A stretch of DNA of 64,000 nucleotides from Syngnathus acus. Lineage: Eukaryota > Chordata > Actinopteri > Syngnathiformes > Syngnathidae. The notes beneath the pieces are model-generated. The model was not told where the DNA came from and made no database searches. It was given only the letters and a program-made list of their open reading frames with translations. Positions within the stretch are counted from its first letter, which is position 1. Every line of letters starts with the position of its first letter. Both the position numbers and the translations under genes were made by a program. The stretch covers positions 22,171,456-22,235,455 of the forward strand of contig NC_051095.1 of the NCBI RefSeq assembly GCF_901709675.1, given 5' to 3'. Positions 43,301 through 57,061 of this stretch are shown here, piece after piece.

Positions 43301-43953
43301 GAAAGTTGGCTTGCCAACTGTCACTATGCCAACAGTTGGCCATTCAATAAAGCATTCAAAACAACCACTTCTTCTCCCTCTCAAGGAGGTTAACACCTCT
43401 GTGTACTGGCAAGCTTGCCACTTCAATTAATTTTGGACAGACAAGTATAAAATCCTAGTATGATCATTACCTGTTGCAACCTGTGCTGCTTCAGCAATAG
43501 CCCTCAATCTGCAAAATGTGCTGACTCATGCGTTTTGTACCCTATTACTTGTGCTTTTAGGTGATTATTTAGTCAACGCTGTTTAGCCGTACTTTGGAGT
43601 GTGTACACATTGCTGTGAGACTTTGAGCAGATCTACAGTCTCAGGCCAGATTAGGACAGAGAGACTTCATTCAGAAGTGAACAATGGACCATTGCTTTGG
43701 CCATAATAAGCATTTGGCCTGTGACACAGCACACATGCAGGCCAGAGTCCTCAAATGGATCCAAACCGCCTCTTGAACCTACGACAAGAACACACTGGCT
43801 GCATGCTGAAAACACAGTCGGACAAACTGCTATGTGAGTTCAAACATCTTACCATGCTGTTAGAGTCCAGTCCGTACTAGGGTGGACCAAACTAACAAAC
43901 TAAGAGGCAGGGGACCGGAAAAATAAATGCAGCAATGAGACCAATTCAAAACA
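40379..43953. other. intergenic DNA between p2ry10 and lpar4
   Basis: No gene is recognised. The right part of the p2ry10 5' region is included, and noncoding 5' exons of that gene may be hidden here. Open frames of up to 121 codons have no domain or splice support. Confidence 0.45.
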
Positions 43954-44441
43954 TTTATTTTCATTTAATAGCCCCAAACCTAACTCGACACATTTTTTTC
44001 TCTCTCCAGATTAACTGTATAATAATAACTAAACTGTCTAAACTGGGTCATAACACTGATATCCGAGATTTTAAACAATACAAGATATGGGCTCAGTGAG
44101 TTATAAAAGTCATTAATATCAGATTTGAAAATCCAGTGCATAGTGTGTGTGTTAATGTCTGAGTTATTTGAGGTTCAAGTGTCATTGTGTCATCCCAAGG
44201 ACTATAACTGCTGTCCTGGTGTCGCTTCTTCTTCATGTTAACTTGTAATAAACACATAGTACATTCCTCTGCTCCCAAGTGGTGGATTAATCAGCAAAGC
44301 CCAGACCATAGTTTAGGATTTACAGCAGAACTAATCTGCCGAGTTATGCATTTGCCACTTCAAGGACCAAACAGTCGATACTTTACTTTTGAAATCCAGG
44401 TTCTCTCATACCTTATCCTTGTTTATCTTTTCTTTATCTTG
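43954..44441 (-). other. lpar4: probable lpar4 3' UTR
   Basis: From the lpar4 stop to a minus-strand AATAAA at 43954-43959, about 480 nt. The end is inferred from the hexamer alone. Confidence 0.4.
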
Positions 44442-47111
44442 TCAAAACTCACTCTCTGATACTTTAGTGTCTTTCCCATTCCTCGTCAAAGTGTGCGTGT
44501 CTCTTGGGAGAGCGTTTTCCGGGTCCTGTGTCTCTGAGTCGCTACGGGGAATACTCCCGGGTCGAGAGCCGGATCCTTTGCTGCCCAAGGTCAAACTTTT
44601 TTGAAAACTCTCAGAAGTGAAGTAGTAGACCACAGGGTCTAGGCAGCAATTGAGACTGGCCAGACACAGAGTGATGGGGTACAAAGTTCGTGCAAAACGC
44701 TCCACGGAACAGTTAGCTAAGGCCTGGGTCCTCACCAGAGCATACAGAAAGAGAATAGAGTTATATGGGACAAAGCAGAAGATAAAAATCCCAAGATGGA
44801 CCAGAATCATCCTCAAGACGCGTCTCTTGCTGTCAGAGCCATGGCCAACCGTCACTGGACGACGTAGTGTTCTTAGAACTAGCGAGGAACAAACCAAGTT
44901 GGCCAGGAGGGGAAGTAGGAATCCCACAATCTAGAAAGACAAGAAGCATGTGAGTGCTTTTTTTGTTTGTTTGTAGTTTAGTTTTTGGAAGGTACATAAA
45001 GGGCAGGAATAAGTCTTCACACTTAGAAACATAGAAATAAAATTGTGGACTGTAAGCCAAAAAAATAAATATGTTTACCATTCTCGGGAAAGAGGCCACG
45101 GTTTTGTTTCACGCGACTCTCCAGCCCGGTCATATATTAGGGTTTGATCTAGACCATAACTGTGTAAAAATCTGCAGTAAACGTGTGTGGTTTACAGGCT
45201 GTAGGAATATATTTGTATCTTCACCCTTTTTCTCTATGGTCTTTACATTTTACGGCCACATTGATGTGTTGTTGAAATATCTATGATAGTGGATGATACA
45301 CGCCTACAGCTCTGAAACAAAAAAAGTCACATTACAACAGAACCTCTCAAATTGAAAATGTGAACATCCACAAAGGAAATGAATTCAATTTGCTAATAAT
45401 ATCTGGGCCAAATTGTTTCCATCAAGTCACAAAACTTGTGTTGAGTTCAAACCATCATCATGCGTTGTTTCAGCATACTACAAAATCTCAGTTAAGCAAG
45501 GAATAACCTGCATGTGTATTAAAGGTCCGGGCCACCAATTTGCTAAATATTAGAAGGTACAACTGAAATGTTCTTATTAGGACCCTTCCGTCAAGTGTAC
45601 ACCTCCTCTCAACTAGTAAAATGCCCCCTCAAAATATTATTAATCCGAACATCAATGTTCACATAATACATTTATTGTGTGTGATCACAGGCACTGTGGA
45701 TGCCCCACCCCGACCCAATAGTGTCGGGGTGTCTTTAAAATATATATAGCCATGGGCTGTCACATGACTAATAAAAGATTATTCCATGCAGTTATATTAC
45801 AACAAAAACATTACAGCCTACTATTACTTGTAAATAGTTGTAGTAACAAAGTTGAAAACACAACTACACATTTATACGTGCTATCCAAAAATTTTGTTTT
45901 TATCATATTAGGTTATTTTTAGGATACCGCCCGACAATGGAATGGTTTAGATTATGTGTTACAATGGCCCAGACAAAGTCCAGACCTAAATTCCATTGAA
46001 GCATCTGTGGCAAGACTTAAGAATTTCTGTTCCCAGACGCTCCCCATCCAACGTGACTAAGCTTGAGCTTTTTTGGGAAAGAACGGGAAAAAACTTCAGT
46101 GTCTAGCTTTTTTTTTTTGCAGGTTTTTGTCCCTCAATTTCTCTTTGAGAATTAAACAAATGTTGGAGGGCAAAGTATTGTAAGAGTCAAATGTTATACA
46201 TAGTACGTTTTTAAAGTGATAATAAAATAGGTTAATATATTCGTTATGTATTCTTAGAATTAATCGGCTGATTAATCTGAAAGTTTCATTTTCTGTCAAA
46301 TATCAGCATTGGCATCGGCCTCAAAACTTTCTTAGCGGTCGTGCCCTACTGCAAAGTCTTGACGCAGGGGGACTGAATACAAATGCACGCAACATTTTTC
46401 AGATTTGAATCGGCCTAAAATTTTGAAAACTGTATTGTTCCCTTTCTAATTTACAAGTAGGTGCTAATTTGTCTAGGCGCGAAGAAGTTAAACACACTGT
46501 ATTCAATCATTAAGTGTTTGCTGTGAGAGCTCTACCTCAATAAAGATGGTGATTTTGGAAAGGTAGGTCCTCCACGTACTCTTGGAGAAGCCTTCAAAAC
46601 AGGTTGTGGCTCTGTTTGTGCTGTTGATGGTAGAGAAGAAGGTGACTGATATTCCTCCTCCCACAATGGTCAGCCACACAGCTGCACACACCATTGCGGC
46701 GTTCTTGCGCGTGCGGATGGAGCGGGAGTGAAAAGGGTAGACGATTGCCAAAAAACGGTCAACGCTGATGCAGGTGAGGAAGAGCATGCTGCCATAGATG
46801 TTAGTGATGAAGGCTGTTCCCGAAACCTTACACAGTCCGTCTCCAAATGGCCAGTGGCGGTTAACATTGTAGAAGACCTTAAATGGCAACGTAAAAACAA
46901 ATACTAAATCAGATAATGCTAAATTAGTCATAAACATGGTCGTCTCATTCTGCATTTTCATGCGGAAGCAGAAGACAAAGAGCGCAGCACAGTTGGTGAT
47001 GAGGCCCAAGACAAAGACCACACTGTAGACCACCGAATACAAGTTGTACTTGAAGGAGTCGTCAATGCCGCAGTCCTCCATCCCAGTCTCATTGAGCACC
47101 AAACTCGCCAT
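44442..47111 (-). CDS. lpar4: lysophosphatidic acid receptor 4 (2 coding exons)
   Basis: Exon 1 is 46536-47111 and exon 2 is 44442-44930; the phase 0 intron follows the TM5 segment ITIFIE and resumes with IVGFLLPLL. The product is 354 residues (human 370). The ATG sits in a strong context (CTCACCATGG). Asn7 is a sequon. Cys94 pairs with the Cys in [10 protein letters not shown] of loop 2. TM3 ends in [14 protein letters not shown] with DRF at 118-120, a conservative form of DRY, and TM7 has [34 protein letters not shown] and [16 protein letters not shown] are nearly identical to LPAR4, which separates it from LPAR6 and P2RY5-like genes. The family couples to Gs, Gq and G12/13 in response to LPA and acts in vessel development. 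The C-terminal tail is polar with many Ser/Thr. The intron holds a Tc1-like remnant. Mammalian LPAR4 has a single coding exon. Confidence 0.95.
45947..46063 (+). pseudogene. Tc1-like transposase remnant in the lpar4 intron
   Basis: The plus strand reads [18 protein letters not shown], the conserved Tc1 block carrying the final Asp/Glu of the DD34E catalytic triad, then about a dozen more in-frame residues. No inverted repeats or upstream domains remain. Confidence 0.8.
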
Positions 47112-48958
47112 GGTGAGGGTGGAGAAGGCTCCGAGGAACAAACTCGCACCACAATATTGTCTTAAGGAGGAAAGGGCGATAATATGTGTGGAGTCCAGGT
47201 GTCAGCGGGATATTCCCCAGTCAAGTTTTCTCCAAGCCATCATGGACACAATAATGGAGGTGCTGAGGATGCTCAGTACTCCTGTGGAGAGAAGAGGAAG
47301 AAGTTGTCACCAAGAAGCATCTGACTTTTCACCACAAAGTAAAACCTGAAGATGTCGTCCGAGCAGTTACCCGGCTACATTTGTGCCTGCTTTCTCTTTG
47401 TGCGTGTGCGTTCTTTATCATCAGAATTGAAGAAGGGAAGCAGCTATGAGAGGACAAAGGTTAAACACTCAAACTATTACATCCACTCATGTGCACACTC
47501 TGCTCAATCTAAATCCACTCACAACCATACAAGTACACGCAGAGAGGCTTAAAGTTGAGCTTCTACTGGTTTCGAATTCAAACAATAGAGGCTCAGACCA
47601 CAACCATGTGAACATGGTTTTTTGCATGTTTAACACAGTCTTATTGAAGTTCTACCTGTACTCGCTGGTATGTCAGGATGTCCACCCTTATCCCCCAACC
47701 CCTCAATAACTAGTAGCATATAGTCCCGGACTAAAAAGTATTTCCATCATTCTGTTTGGAAATTTGGAAAATCACACATGACTTAACTTGATGGATCTAG
47801 TTTCAGTTAACTAAATTCATGCAGTTAAAATAAACCTACTACCCACACCTATTAAACACACTAACCTCACCACCAGCTAAACCGTACAAACCATAATGCT
47901 GCTTCTGCCCTAACAACACAAAACCTCAGAATGAACAGTTGATGCTATCATCATCATTTAGTGACTCGGTTCAACCCAAAATAGAAGATCTACTTGTAAT
48001 CCTACCTAACACAATCTCTTTGTGCTTTAGAAAGGAAATGCCGCTTGCTCAACATATCATCACAGCTCCTTTGGTGTTTTCGAGTAGAGGCACATGACAC
48101 AAATAAGAAACAAACACTTGACTATAATCTGAAAGTTGCGGGCAGGCAGGCCAGGCTTTAAGAAACGATACTGTAAGGCTGCTTCATTCTCCTGCTTTAA
48201 AGGAGGTGCTGTTTTAAGAGCTTTGCATCCATCCAATATCTGCAGATATCTCTAAGTCCAGATCTATTACATAAATACCAATTTTAGACCATTAAGTAGG
48301 AGACAGAAAAGAGGCCTATCTATTGCGTGTAGAAAACTCAAGTGAGTTTGGATGTGACTCACTGAACAGACCCCCCAAAGAAAACACCGCACTTAATTGG
48401 CAGTGCCTTGTGCCAGCTGCAGTGACATATTTACGGCGTTTTGACACGCCTTTCAGAAAGTTGATGTTCACAATGCCTACCCTGTACCCATCTGAACCAA
48501 ATACACTCTCATAGAACCTACATTCAAGCAGGCAAACACTAACATGTACCAGTCCTCAAGGAACCGTGGCAGCGGTGGTTTGATGGCCGCTACGCATGAG
48601 AGCGCTACAGATGGATAGCTCAGCATGCTGTGGCTTATGTTGGCCAAAAGATTACAGGCTCCATGTGTGTTTGGTTTCATGCACAGGGTCACGAACAGCT
48701 GCACTTGCAAGCAGAGCCCCTTGGACGGTAATGGTGACAGAAAGAGGCCTCTGGGATCTGCTGATCTCTAGAGCTTGACTTCAGCTTGAACATCCAGCTG
48801 TTGCCTTCCCTCACTCTCATGGCTGGCTTGAACTGGCACACAATGATTAATACAAGAATGTCTTCTTGGGGAACAACGACTTTGCAACAGTTATCACTGT
48901 GATCTATAGCTGCCGCTAAACGGCCACTATTTACAGTACATCATATTCCCCAACGTTT
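47112..48958. other. noncoding DNA upstream of lpar4
   Basis: No coding exon is seen. lpar4 5' UTR sequence begins here, extending toward the CpG-rich block near 52 kb if the gene has distant 5' exons. Confidence 0.4.
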
Positions 48959-49230
48959 TACCGTAATTTTGGGATCATAAACTGCACCTCGATATAAACA
49001 GCACCAGCTAAAATTAGAGGAAAATTTAGTTTTGTTCATATATAAACCGCACTAGACTACAGGTGTTTTAAATGAAATGTCCTTATTTTTATTACATGTA
49101 TTACCAAACAAATCATTTTACAGTATCATAAAAATTATGAAAAATCCATAGATAAGCCACAACAAACTATAAAACGCAGAGTTCAAAGCTTGTGCAAAAA
49201 GTAGAGACTTATAGTCCAGACATTATGGTA
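48959..49230. mobile_element. diverged copy of the TACCGTAATTTT MITE
   Basis: The left end TACCGTAATTTTGGGATCAT and right end (other strand TACCATAATGTCTGGACTAT) match the perfect terminal repeats of the MITE at 2388-2561 with several changes. This copy is older. Confidence 0.75.
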
Positions 49231-50508
49231 CATTGTTTTTTGGTTTGGTGTTTTGCTGCTATCCACTCGCTTCTGTAAAGTTAATTTCTTGATCATGAGA
49301 CAATTAAAGGCTTGCTTTATTCAATTTGTTCTACTTTGGTCTACTCTACTGTATCGTTTTAAAAGAGCATATCCAATTAAATCAGGGGGAATCCAGGACT
49401 CAAACTTTAGCCTCCAGTCAGACGGTAATATAAAAACACCTTGCAGTTGATACATATTAAAAAAAAAAATTAAAGCTCAAATGAATTGAACACCACAAAA
49501 AATTTAGACTACTGTAGAGCAGAGCACTGTTTAAAATGAATTTAGAAGAATTGATAGGCAAATTTCAATGACTGTTAGTAGTCAATAATATAGTAAGAGA
49601 TTTACTACTATTCCTGCTGGCGATTTTATTGTTAGGGTTGACGTTTTCTTCTATAATTATAGCAGAGTACCTCACCAAACATTTTTTTTTAACTTTTAAA
49701 TTACTAGGCTAGAGACAACATAAAGAATAAATACACCACAACAAACGTTTGCTTTAAATGTGTATTGTTAACCATAAAATTTTCTCACAAAATTAACATT
49801 AACACAATTAAAAAAGTTATGGACATACTGTAAGAGCTAACCAGTGACAAATCCCAATAGAGGACTGCTGGGCAGGTATTTGGGAAGCACCAGACATTGC
49901 GGCGCATTCTTGTAGTATTCCCAGTGTATGTGTTTTGAGTATTAAGTGACCTGTGAGATATAGAAAATTCCAGTCCAAATCGAAGAATCTTTTTGTCTGT
50001 GTCTCATGATGATGTGAGAGCAGTGTTAAAAAAATAACAATCATGAGGTATCAATATAGGAGGGCTGAAATTGCTTGAGATCTGTTAAATTAGGATCTAA
50101 ATCCAATCAGGTTTGCATTTCAGCCAAAGGGAGTTTTTATGGGTAGGAGGAGCCAGAGTTCTTGTATTCAATCACCGACAGTTATCAACGCTACTGACTT
50201 TAACAACAGCCTGGAGAGCTTGCTATGCAAACTCAGGAAAATCATGTCATTTTCTAAAGAATGGAATCATTAGGACATACACGACGACGAGGATTGAAAA
50301 TACAATCAAATATTGCTTTGTGTCCCAAAACGTTCGTCTACAGTGGCTCATTCAGAGAGAGGTTTTTTTTAGTTTTCATTTTTCACCAAAACAATGGTTC
50401 AAAATGCTTCCGTTTTTTTCTCAAGGCAAGACCATGATGGAAAAAGATGATCATCACTCTGTTAAAAAATGGCGTAAATCATATTTTACTATTTGACATA
50501 CATATAGA
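49231..50508. other. intergenic DNA without a recognised gene
   Basis: AT-rich; nothing recognised. A 127-codon frame at 50113-50496 shows no family features. Confidence 0.45.
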
Positions 50509-50590
50509 TACCGTATTGGCCCGAATATAAGATGACCCTGATTATAAGACGACCCCCTCTTTTTCAAGACTCAAGTTTGAAAAAAAACTT
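50509..50590. mobile_element. end of a TACCGTATTGGCCCGAATAT-type MITE
   Basis: Contains the repeated ATAAGATGACC / ATAAGACGACC motif found at the ends of a common fish MITE. The right end was not found. Confidence 0.5.
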
Positions 50591-50914
50591 TTTGAACATC
50601 AAATTAAATTTTTATACAGAGAATAATTACAGTACATCTGAAACAAATGATTATAACAAAATATTCGAGAGAAAAAGCATGTTATTTTGCCTTATTCAAA
50701 TCATGCAAAAACTGTCTATCACATCTTAATATCTGAACATTTAAACATTTAAACTAAAGTGCAATCGCATTTGTAAATGAATGGCTTCTGGTTTTTGAAA
50801 TGTAAATAAACTAATCTACTGTGATAAAAACTGCAATAACTATTGCAATAATTTCCCCATGTGGAAGCGTATAAAGGAATATCTTATCTTATGTCTGCTT
50901 CAAACGTTTGTTGT

Positions 50915-51000
50915 TCACACGGGGATGGGTTAAATGCAGAGGACAAATTTCACCACACCCAGATGTGTGTGTGACGATCATTGGGACTTTAACTTGTTGG
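50915..51000 (+). mobile_element. fragment of an interspersed retroelement
   Basis: 'GGGATGGGTTAAATGCAGAG' followed by a GTGACGATCATTGGGACTTT end is a widespread fish repeat tail. Which family it belongs to is not certain. Confidence 0.4.
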
Positions 51001-51264
51001 GTTAGGACAGTGGATCCACTTTTATACATGGGAAAGGAAATAAATGAAGAGCACATATTTTTGCACGTAATTTGTCCATATCTGAAATGGCATTTTTTCT
51101 TGTCAAAGATCAGTAGAACTGATGAAAGATTACTGCCCGTTCCACTCCAGCATTTAAGTTGCCTGATATATAGAATTTAGAGCATGTCCATTGTGGAAGA
51201 ATACTTGCATGATGTTCGGGGGTTGTTATGAGATAGTGTGATGGATTGGAAAGCAGTCTCTTCC

Positions 51265-51400
51265 AGGCATTTGCTAACTTGCTTGTCCTCATTGGGGTCG
51301 CAGGTGAACTGCAGCCTATCCCAATTGAGGCTGAGTACACCTTAGTAAATCGCAAGTCACATATAAACAAAGAACCTTTCACACTCATTCATCTCAACTT
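51265..51400 (-). mobile_element. old SINE fragment
   Basis: Weak match to the SINE core (GGGGTCGCAGGTGAACTGCA, CAGCCTATCCCA, and a CACACTCATTCATCTCAACTT stretch) in the same orientation as the copy at 59150. Confidence 0.4.
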
Positions 51401-51839
51401 ACATATCTGTGCAAAGCAAATGAATGATGAATAAATGGAACAGCTGCAACTGTAACAATGATTTTATAAAATGTTGGGATTTCCAACTTCAATTTAGATA
51501 GCACCGATATATACATATATGAACTTTATTCCTATAAATCCTCAGACAAATACTTAAGAGTGGCAAATAAACGACGAACCTATTCTTCATAATAATTGTG
51601 GAGAGAAATAAAGTTAAAATGCTGATTTTAAGTCGATTGTATTTTTTTCAAAGACTGAAGCAAATCGATCATCACGGGCTCCAGCAGTGACGCAACAATA
51701 AAGGAGGTCTGGAGTGTTAACATGAACCACACTCCCAGTGATACGAGTACAAACACAATCGAGTGCAGACTCACTGTGATGAAGTGATGGTGACAGCTTT
51801 CCTCACTCGTAGCTATGTAATGTGTAGCAGCTGTCAACA

Positions 51840-52200
51840 TTTAAACTCCACACTGCGGTCTTCTCGCTGCACTTGCCGAGTCTCCAACACTTGACGAGTT
51901 TGGACCTTCCGTGTGAGGTGAAATTCTTGTATTTGTTTGACACCTAGGCGAGCTTCTTTTCCAGGGATCTTTTCAGTCGTGCGTGTTTTCTGATTGTGGC
52001 GTCTGCAGTGATTGCCTCGCTCGCTTGCTCGCCCCTGGTGCGCGTGCGCGTGCCCGCGAGCAGAGCCAAGCTTCCACGGCCACCACAGGAAGCCAGACAA
52101 TAGCACCTCGGTCAGGCCGCAGGGGGGAGAAGGAGGAGGAAGCGTAGTGGGAGGGTTGGTGCTCCTTGCTAAGCTGTTTAAGTGCGCACAAACACTTTTA
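51840..52200 (-). promoter_or_regulatory. CpG-rich block, candidate distal promoter or 5' exon of lpar4
   Basis: The only clearly CpG-rich, GC-rich non-repeat block between 47 and 64 kb, with CGCTCGCTTGCTCGCCCC and GTGCGCGTGCGCGTGCCC runs. It lies about 4.7 kb upstream of the lpar4 start, and mammalian LPAR4 has noncoding 5' exons. The link to lpar4 is inference from position; it could also belong to a gene or RNA on the plus strand. Confidence 0.3.
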
Positions 52201-52539
52201 TTGCCCACGACTGGCAGTGGTGTGAAATCACAAAGCACAACATACAGCCTTACTGTACTTCAATGGGTTGACTAGTTACAGTGGACTCATATACTGCGGT
52301 TCAGCACACACAAGTAATCGCAGATATTCTTTTTTCTGTTGCTTCTGGAATGATCTCTTCTTTTTAAAACTCAGTTGAAGACGCATATTTATTTTTTGGC
52401 TGTCGACCTAACATAAGACTGACTTTGTTGTTATTATTGTCTTGGTGTCTTTATACAAAATGTACATTTCTCGTACTGTATATTACCTTGTGATTTGATT
52501 TAGTGCACTATATAGATTATTAAATATTATATAGTATTC

Positions 52540-52601
52540 TGTTGTATTGTATCGTATTCTATTCTATTCTATTCTGTTCTACTCTATTCTATTCTGTTCC
52601 A
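52540..52601. repeat. (TATTC)n pentanucleotide repeat
   Basis: About ten TATTC or TGTTC units with few changes. Confidence 0.85.
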
Positions 52602-53009
52602 ACAACCCAATCCACGTCAAAATCGCCAGTTATATGGGTTGTAATGAACCGACCGAAACACAAATACGAGTTGTTGTATATCTATGATCTCTCCAATTAG
52701 CACCCAAGAAGATGAAGCATGCAAGCGAACCCATCCAGCGTTTGCCCTGTGGACTATAGACACCTGCAAAGTTTTGGAAACATCATTTATGGGGCTCAGC
52801 TTAGCTGGAGGCAAAAACATCTTGCAAGCTCACTTGAAAGCGCCAATTAGCACATTTCAACATTTTTTTACATAGGAATAAATGAGAATTTTTTTTTTCT
52901 CTTGTAGTTAAAACTGCGACAGCACCTGGATACTAGTGTGAATGGAATGGGTGAAAACAATGAGAAAATGCCCATATGCCAGAGGGTAGCAGCTCGTGGT
53001 GACCTTCGT

Positions 53010-53163
53010 TTTTGATTGGGGGGGAGGAAAAAAACTATGAACGTTTCATTTTTGGAACGATAAAAAATGTCAATTATGAACTATAAACTGAACAAGTTCA
53101 TTTTAAAATTTGTGAACTGAACTTTGAACTAGTTTGTGAAGAAAATGAACTTTCCCAACACTG
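53010..53163. mobile_element. truncated hAT-like element end
   Basis: A run of TGAACT and AGTTCA motifs ends in CTTTCCCAACACTG, whose complement CAGTGTTGGGAAAG is a hAT-type terminus common in fish. The left end was not found. Confidence 0.5.
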
Positions 53164-56100
53164 CTGGTGTGTAACATGGGGTAAATCCTTACCCTGCCTC
53201 TGCTTTCTGTCGGTGGGTTTGTTCCATTGTGCTATTGTACATATAAAATGCAGCATATTTTTCATTATCATTGAACTCGTAATTAGACATACAAGCAGAA
53301 TAATAATGAATGTGTCATTTGGAGGGGGTTAGTTAATTAGGATGGGTTTTGTCAAAATGTCACAATTTGTCATTGTGCATATTGTATAAATGTGTGTTTC
53401 CCTGTTTAAGAACATGCCATCCAACAACAACAACATTTAGTATTTGTTACCATGTTACCATGTGTACTTTTTGGAAAATGCTCCAACTATTGCAGAAGCT
53501 GTAAAATGTCTTTTTCACGAATAGTACTGTTTTGTAGTGATTATCCTGATCAAACCTATGAAATCTCATTGTTCCACAATTTTCATGTCATTACTGACCT
53601 AAAATGTTATTTTTAGCCAGCTGATAGGGTGGTGCTGGACTGGGTCCCATTGTGTTAAGGCTGGCATGGGGCTGTTTGTGTGCATGTGTGTGCAAGTTAC
53701 CATGTATGTCTGTGTGGGTTGTGGGTATGAGTGTATGATAAAGAAAAAGGGACATTTAACTGAGGGGAAATGGTTTTGGGGGTAGTGTCTGGCCCAACTA
53801 CAATAGCAGCAGGGAGGACAGGATATCCTGCTTACTGCATAAGCTGAAGTCACGCACACGTGCACACACAAGCGCAGCACAGACTAATGGAGTACAATAC
53901 ACACCATCAGGTGTTTAACATCTCCATTGTTGGAGTTGCCTTTAGTGTGTGGTGAGTCATGCACTGTAATTAAAATATAATTGGTGATGTTTCATATCAC
54001 AAACCAAAAGCTTGTGTTCCACCACCAGTTACACTAATTTGGAGCACACCTTATGACCTCACAACAACTATGAATTCATACTGACACCACTACAAGTTGC
54101 TTCTCCTGGATAACAAAGTAACAGGTTAATAGCAAAGGCTGCTTTGAATTTGCCAGCAAGCGTGCAACAAATGATCGAGACCGCTTACGTAAATCAAGCC
54201 GTCCATCTTTGATTTGTTGTCTTTTCTCAGGCATGTTGGTTTCTTGTTTGGCTAACAACCCCTTTAAGTAAAATACATTTACAATTAACATTTTAGAAAT
54301 GCTTGTTTTAGACACATTTACCCCAGTAATAGTTTCAATGATCATTTATGCGTGACTTAGGCCTTCAGTGATGTCCAACTTAGTCAATAAGTACCATTCA
54401 TTTTACAAGCATTTATAAAACCAGGACTGGAGAGTAGTTAGAAACACACTTAAGCACTACTAGGCACAGCATCACTCAATTGGGCTATTATTTGGCGCAT
54501 TTTAAAAATCAACAACAGTATATCTGGAAGTGCTGAGGGTCGAGAAGGTAGAGAAACAATATTTTTTCGTGGTCTTGAAGTCGATTGCGTATCTGTCAAA
54601 GAATGTTGTCCAGAATGTTGTTGTGGAATTGTTGGTGGTGTGTGCAGAGGTCGCCTTGCGCTGCGCCCTGGCCTCTGCACACGCTTGGACCACCTGAGAT
54701 GCTCAGCGTTTCTTCATAAATCTGACTGAATCTGCCCTTGGCGCACTCAGCTTCATCACAAAACTCGTTCACCCTTCCATGCAGAATTGTACATCCAGTG
54801 TTTTAGATTATAGTCTTCCAAAGAGCAGCATTATCATTATGTTCATGATTTCTGGTTATGTTAGGCCAGCAGAGAAGGCCTTGCTGGCTCTGACGGCCCA
54901 CCATTGATTAGATATAATTTTAAGAATAAAACCTCCTACAACACCAACAAAGCCATTTTAGGTAATTCAGCTATCTTGCAATTTCATAACTTTACTTTGT
55001 AGCATGTCCCAAAACTGTTTGAAAAAAAAAAGCAAAGATGCCTAAGTATAAGTACACAAGTGTGTGCAGTATAACAGTATAACATGAAACATCCAAAGTC
55101 TGAAAAGTTAAATATTTGGGGTTGTTCATCATGAATGATGAAGATGTCAAACCTCAGGAGCCATAATGTGAAGCTGAAGTTGAAATATCACGATTGGACA
55201 AATGCAACACCTGCCGTGCACACAAATATTTTCCTCCTCTCTCTCTGTGTTTGGTAACGGTAACTAAGCTCTTTTTCCCCAGCCAAGGCTTTGTGAGTCA
55301 CACCAACTACAACAAAGACTCTATTACAGCACCCTGCCCAGTACCCTCCCTCAGTCTCCCCTTTTCTTCAACTCATGTGTCCTGCCTGCTTTAATGCAAT
55401 GATGAGTGTACTTCCTTTACTTTTCTGCCCTTGCCCACGTCCATCCTCTCATTCATGTGCTCCAGGAACCTTTAGCGGCAACCCCATCGTGCCATACATA
55501 CCTCTGCCCTGACAACGGTTTCAAACAAAGGCAGCAAGGCGCTACAACACAGGAGACTTGAGTTTTACAGGCTTTATCGACTAACTGACAAGACGTGACT
55601 TACTGATGCCTGAAAAGGGGTTGTCCAGCGTTTGTATGTGTTGGTCCACAACAAGCCCCTGTGAGCCCCTGTGATCTGTTATTCAACTCTGACCGCAATC
55701 CTCGAGGCTGTTGACTATGGATCAGTCTTGACAGAGGCCAGAGAGAGGGAGTCGCTTACCTCACATCACAGATAGATGAAGAATGACTATGCATGCATGA
55801 GTGCAAACTGTGGGACTAACAAGACTGACCTTGCCCTCATCAGCTGCAGACAATGACTTGGGGGAGAGTGGGGTGAGATGCCACCCTTAAAGGATATTTC
55901 ACATATGTATGTCATTAATACCGTCATTATTTTTTATTTAAATTTAAATAATAATAAAAAATAACATATCTGGCCAGGATGTTCATTAAACACGTTACTA
56001 GATTTCTATCACACGTGTGTCAACCTTGGACTGCGTAGACCGCACAATGATATATACACACACAGCAATGCCGACTGGAATGTGTCTCTTGTTATTCCTG

Positions 56101-57061
56101 AAAGAATGAAGCCATATCGTTTCCAGCCAATTCTATGAAATGAGTCTGCAAAGTGAGATTCCATTTCACTTTTTGAACTGACCGCTTTAGGACCAATAGG
56201 TATCCAGACAGTGCCATTTAAATGCTGGTTGGCCTGCAAAAACTTTTCAGCTATGTATGTGTGATGAGCAATATGGGTCCATTGAGTTATCCACCTAAAC
56301 AAAGGTTGTTTGCCCAACTTGTAAAAAATAATTCACATTTTAATCCACATTTTAATAAATGTGATTACAGGTGGGTTTTTTTTTTGGAAGGGGGCGGCTT
56401 TAACTGGTCGCAGTTATGAAAAAAATAGTCTATGCACGTGACTTGTTTTTCCTGCATCCAGTCACTCACATACACAAGAGACTGTGATTGCTGACTTTAA
56501 TTGTACTACACTCAAAAAAAAAAAATCTCTACTTCCCTCTGCTGGACATTTTCGTTTTAGCAGCAAGAGAAGTATTGCAAGGGTGCCTTGCCATGCATGG
56601 AAGAAAATTAGACAGATTTCTTTTTCATCTTTGTTTTTTTCGTTGTTGTTGTTGTTTTTTTCTTTATTGTTGTTTTTTTACAATGTTGTATTGTTCTATC
56701 TCCAGGGCCTCAAGTACTTCATCTTATAGCAATCATCATGGCATGTGGTGTTTGCCCGTCCTCTGTCTTCATGTGTTATATTTTCAAATACTTTTGTGCA
56801 ATTCAAGAATGAATGCAGTTGCAGATGTGTGCTCATCATTTCTTGTATAGGGCTGATTCGCTTGACCCCTGTTCGACTCATTCATGCAGGAAATATATCT
56901 CTATAATGTCATGTGTATGTGAAACATCTGTTCATTATAGCCGATTAAATGGGTGGATGGAAGACATTAGGCAAATTAAGACAGTCATTTCCATCAGTGA
57001 GAAAAACAACTTTTTGCCGACAGTGCCCTTACAATTTCTACTACTCAGTAATGATCCAAAT
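53164..57061. other. intergenic DNA without a recognised gene
   Basis: Mixed unique sequence; no exon, RNA gene or clear element is recognised. A GT-rich, interrupted stretch lies near 53,680. Confidence 0.45.
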
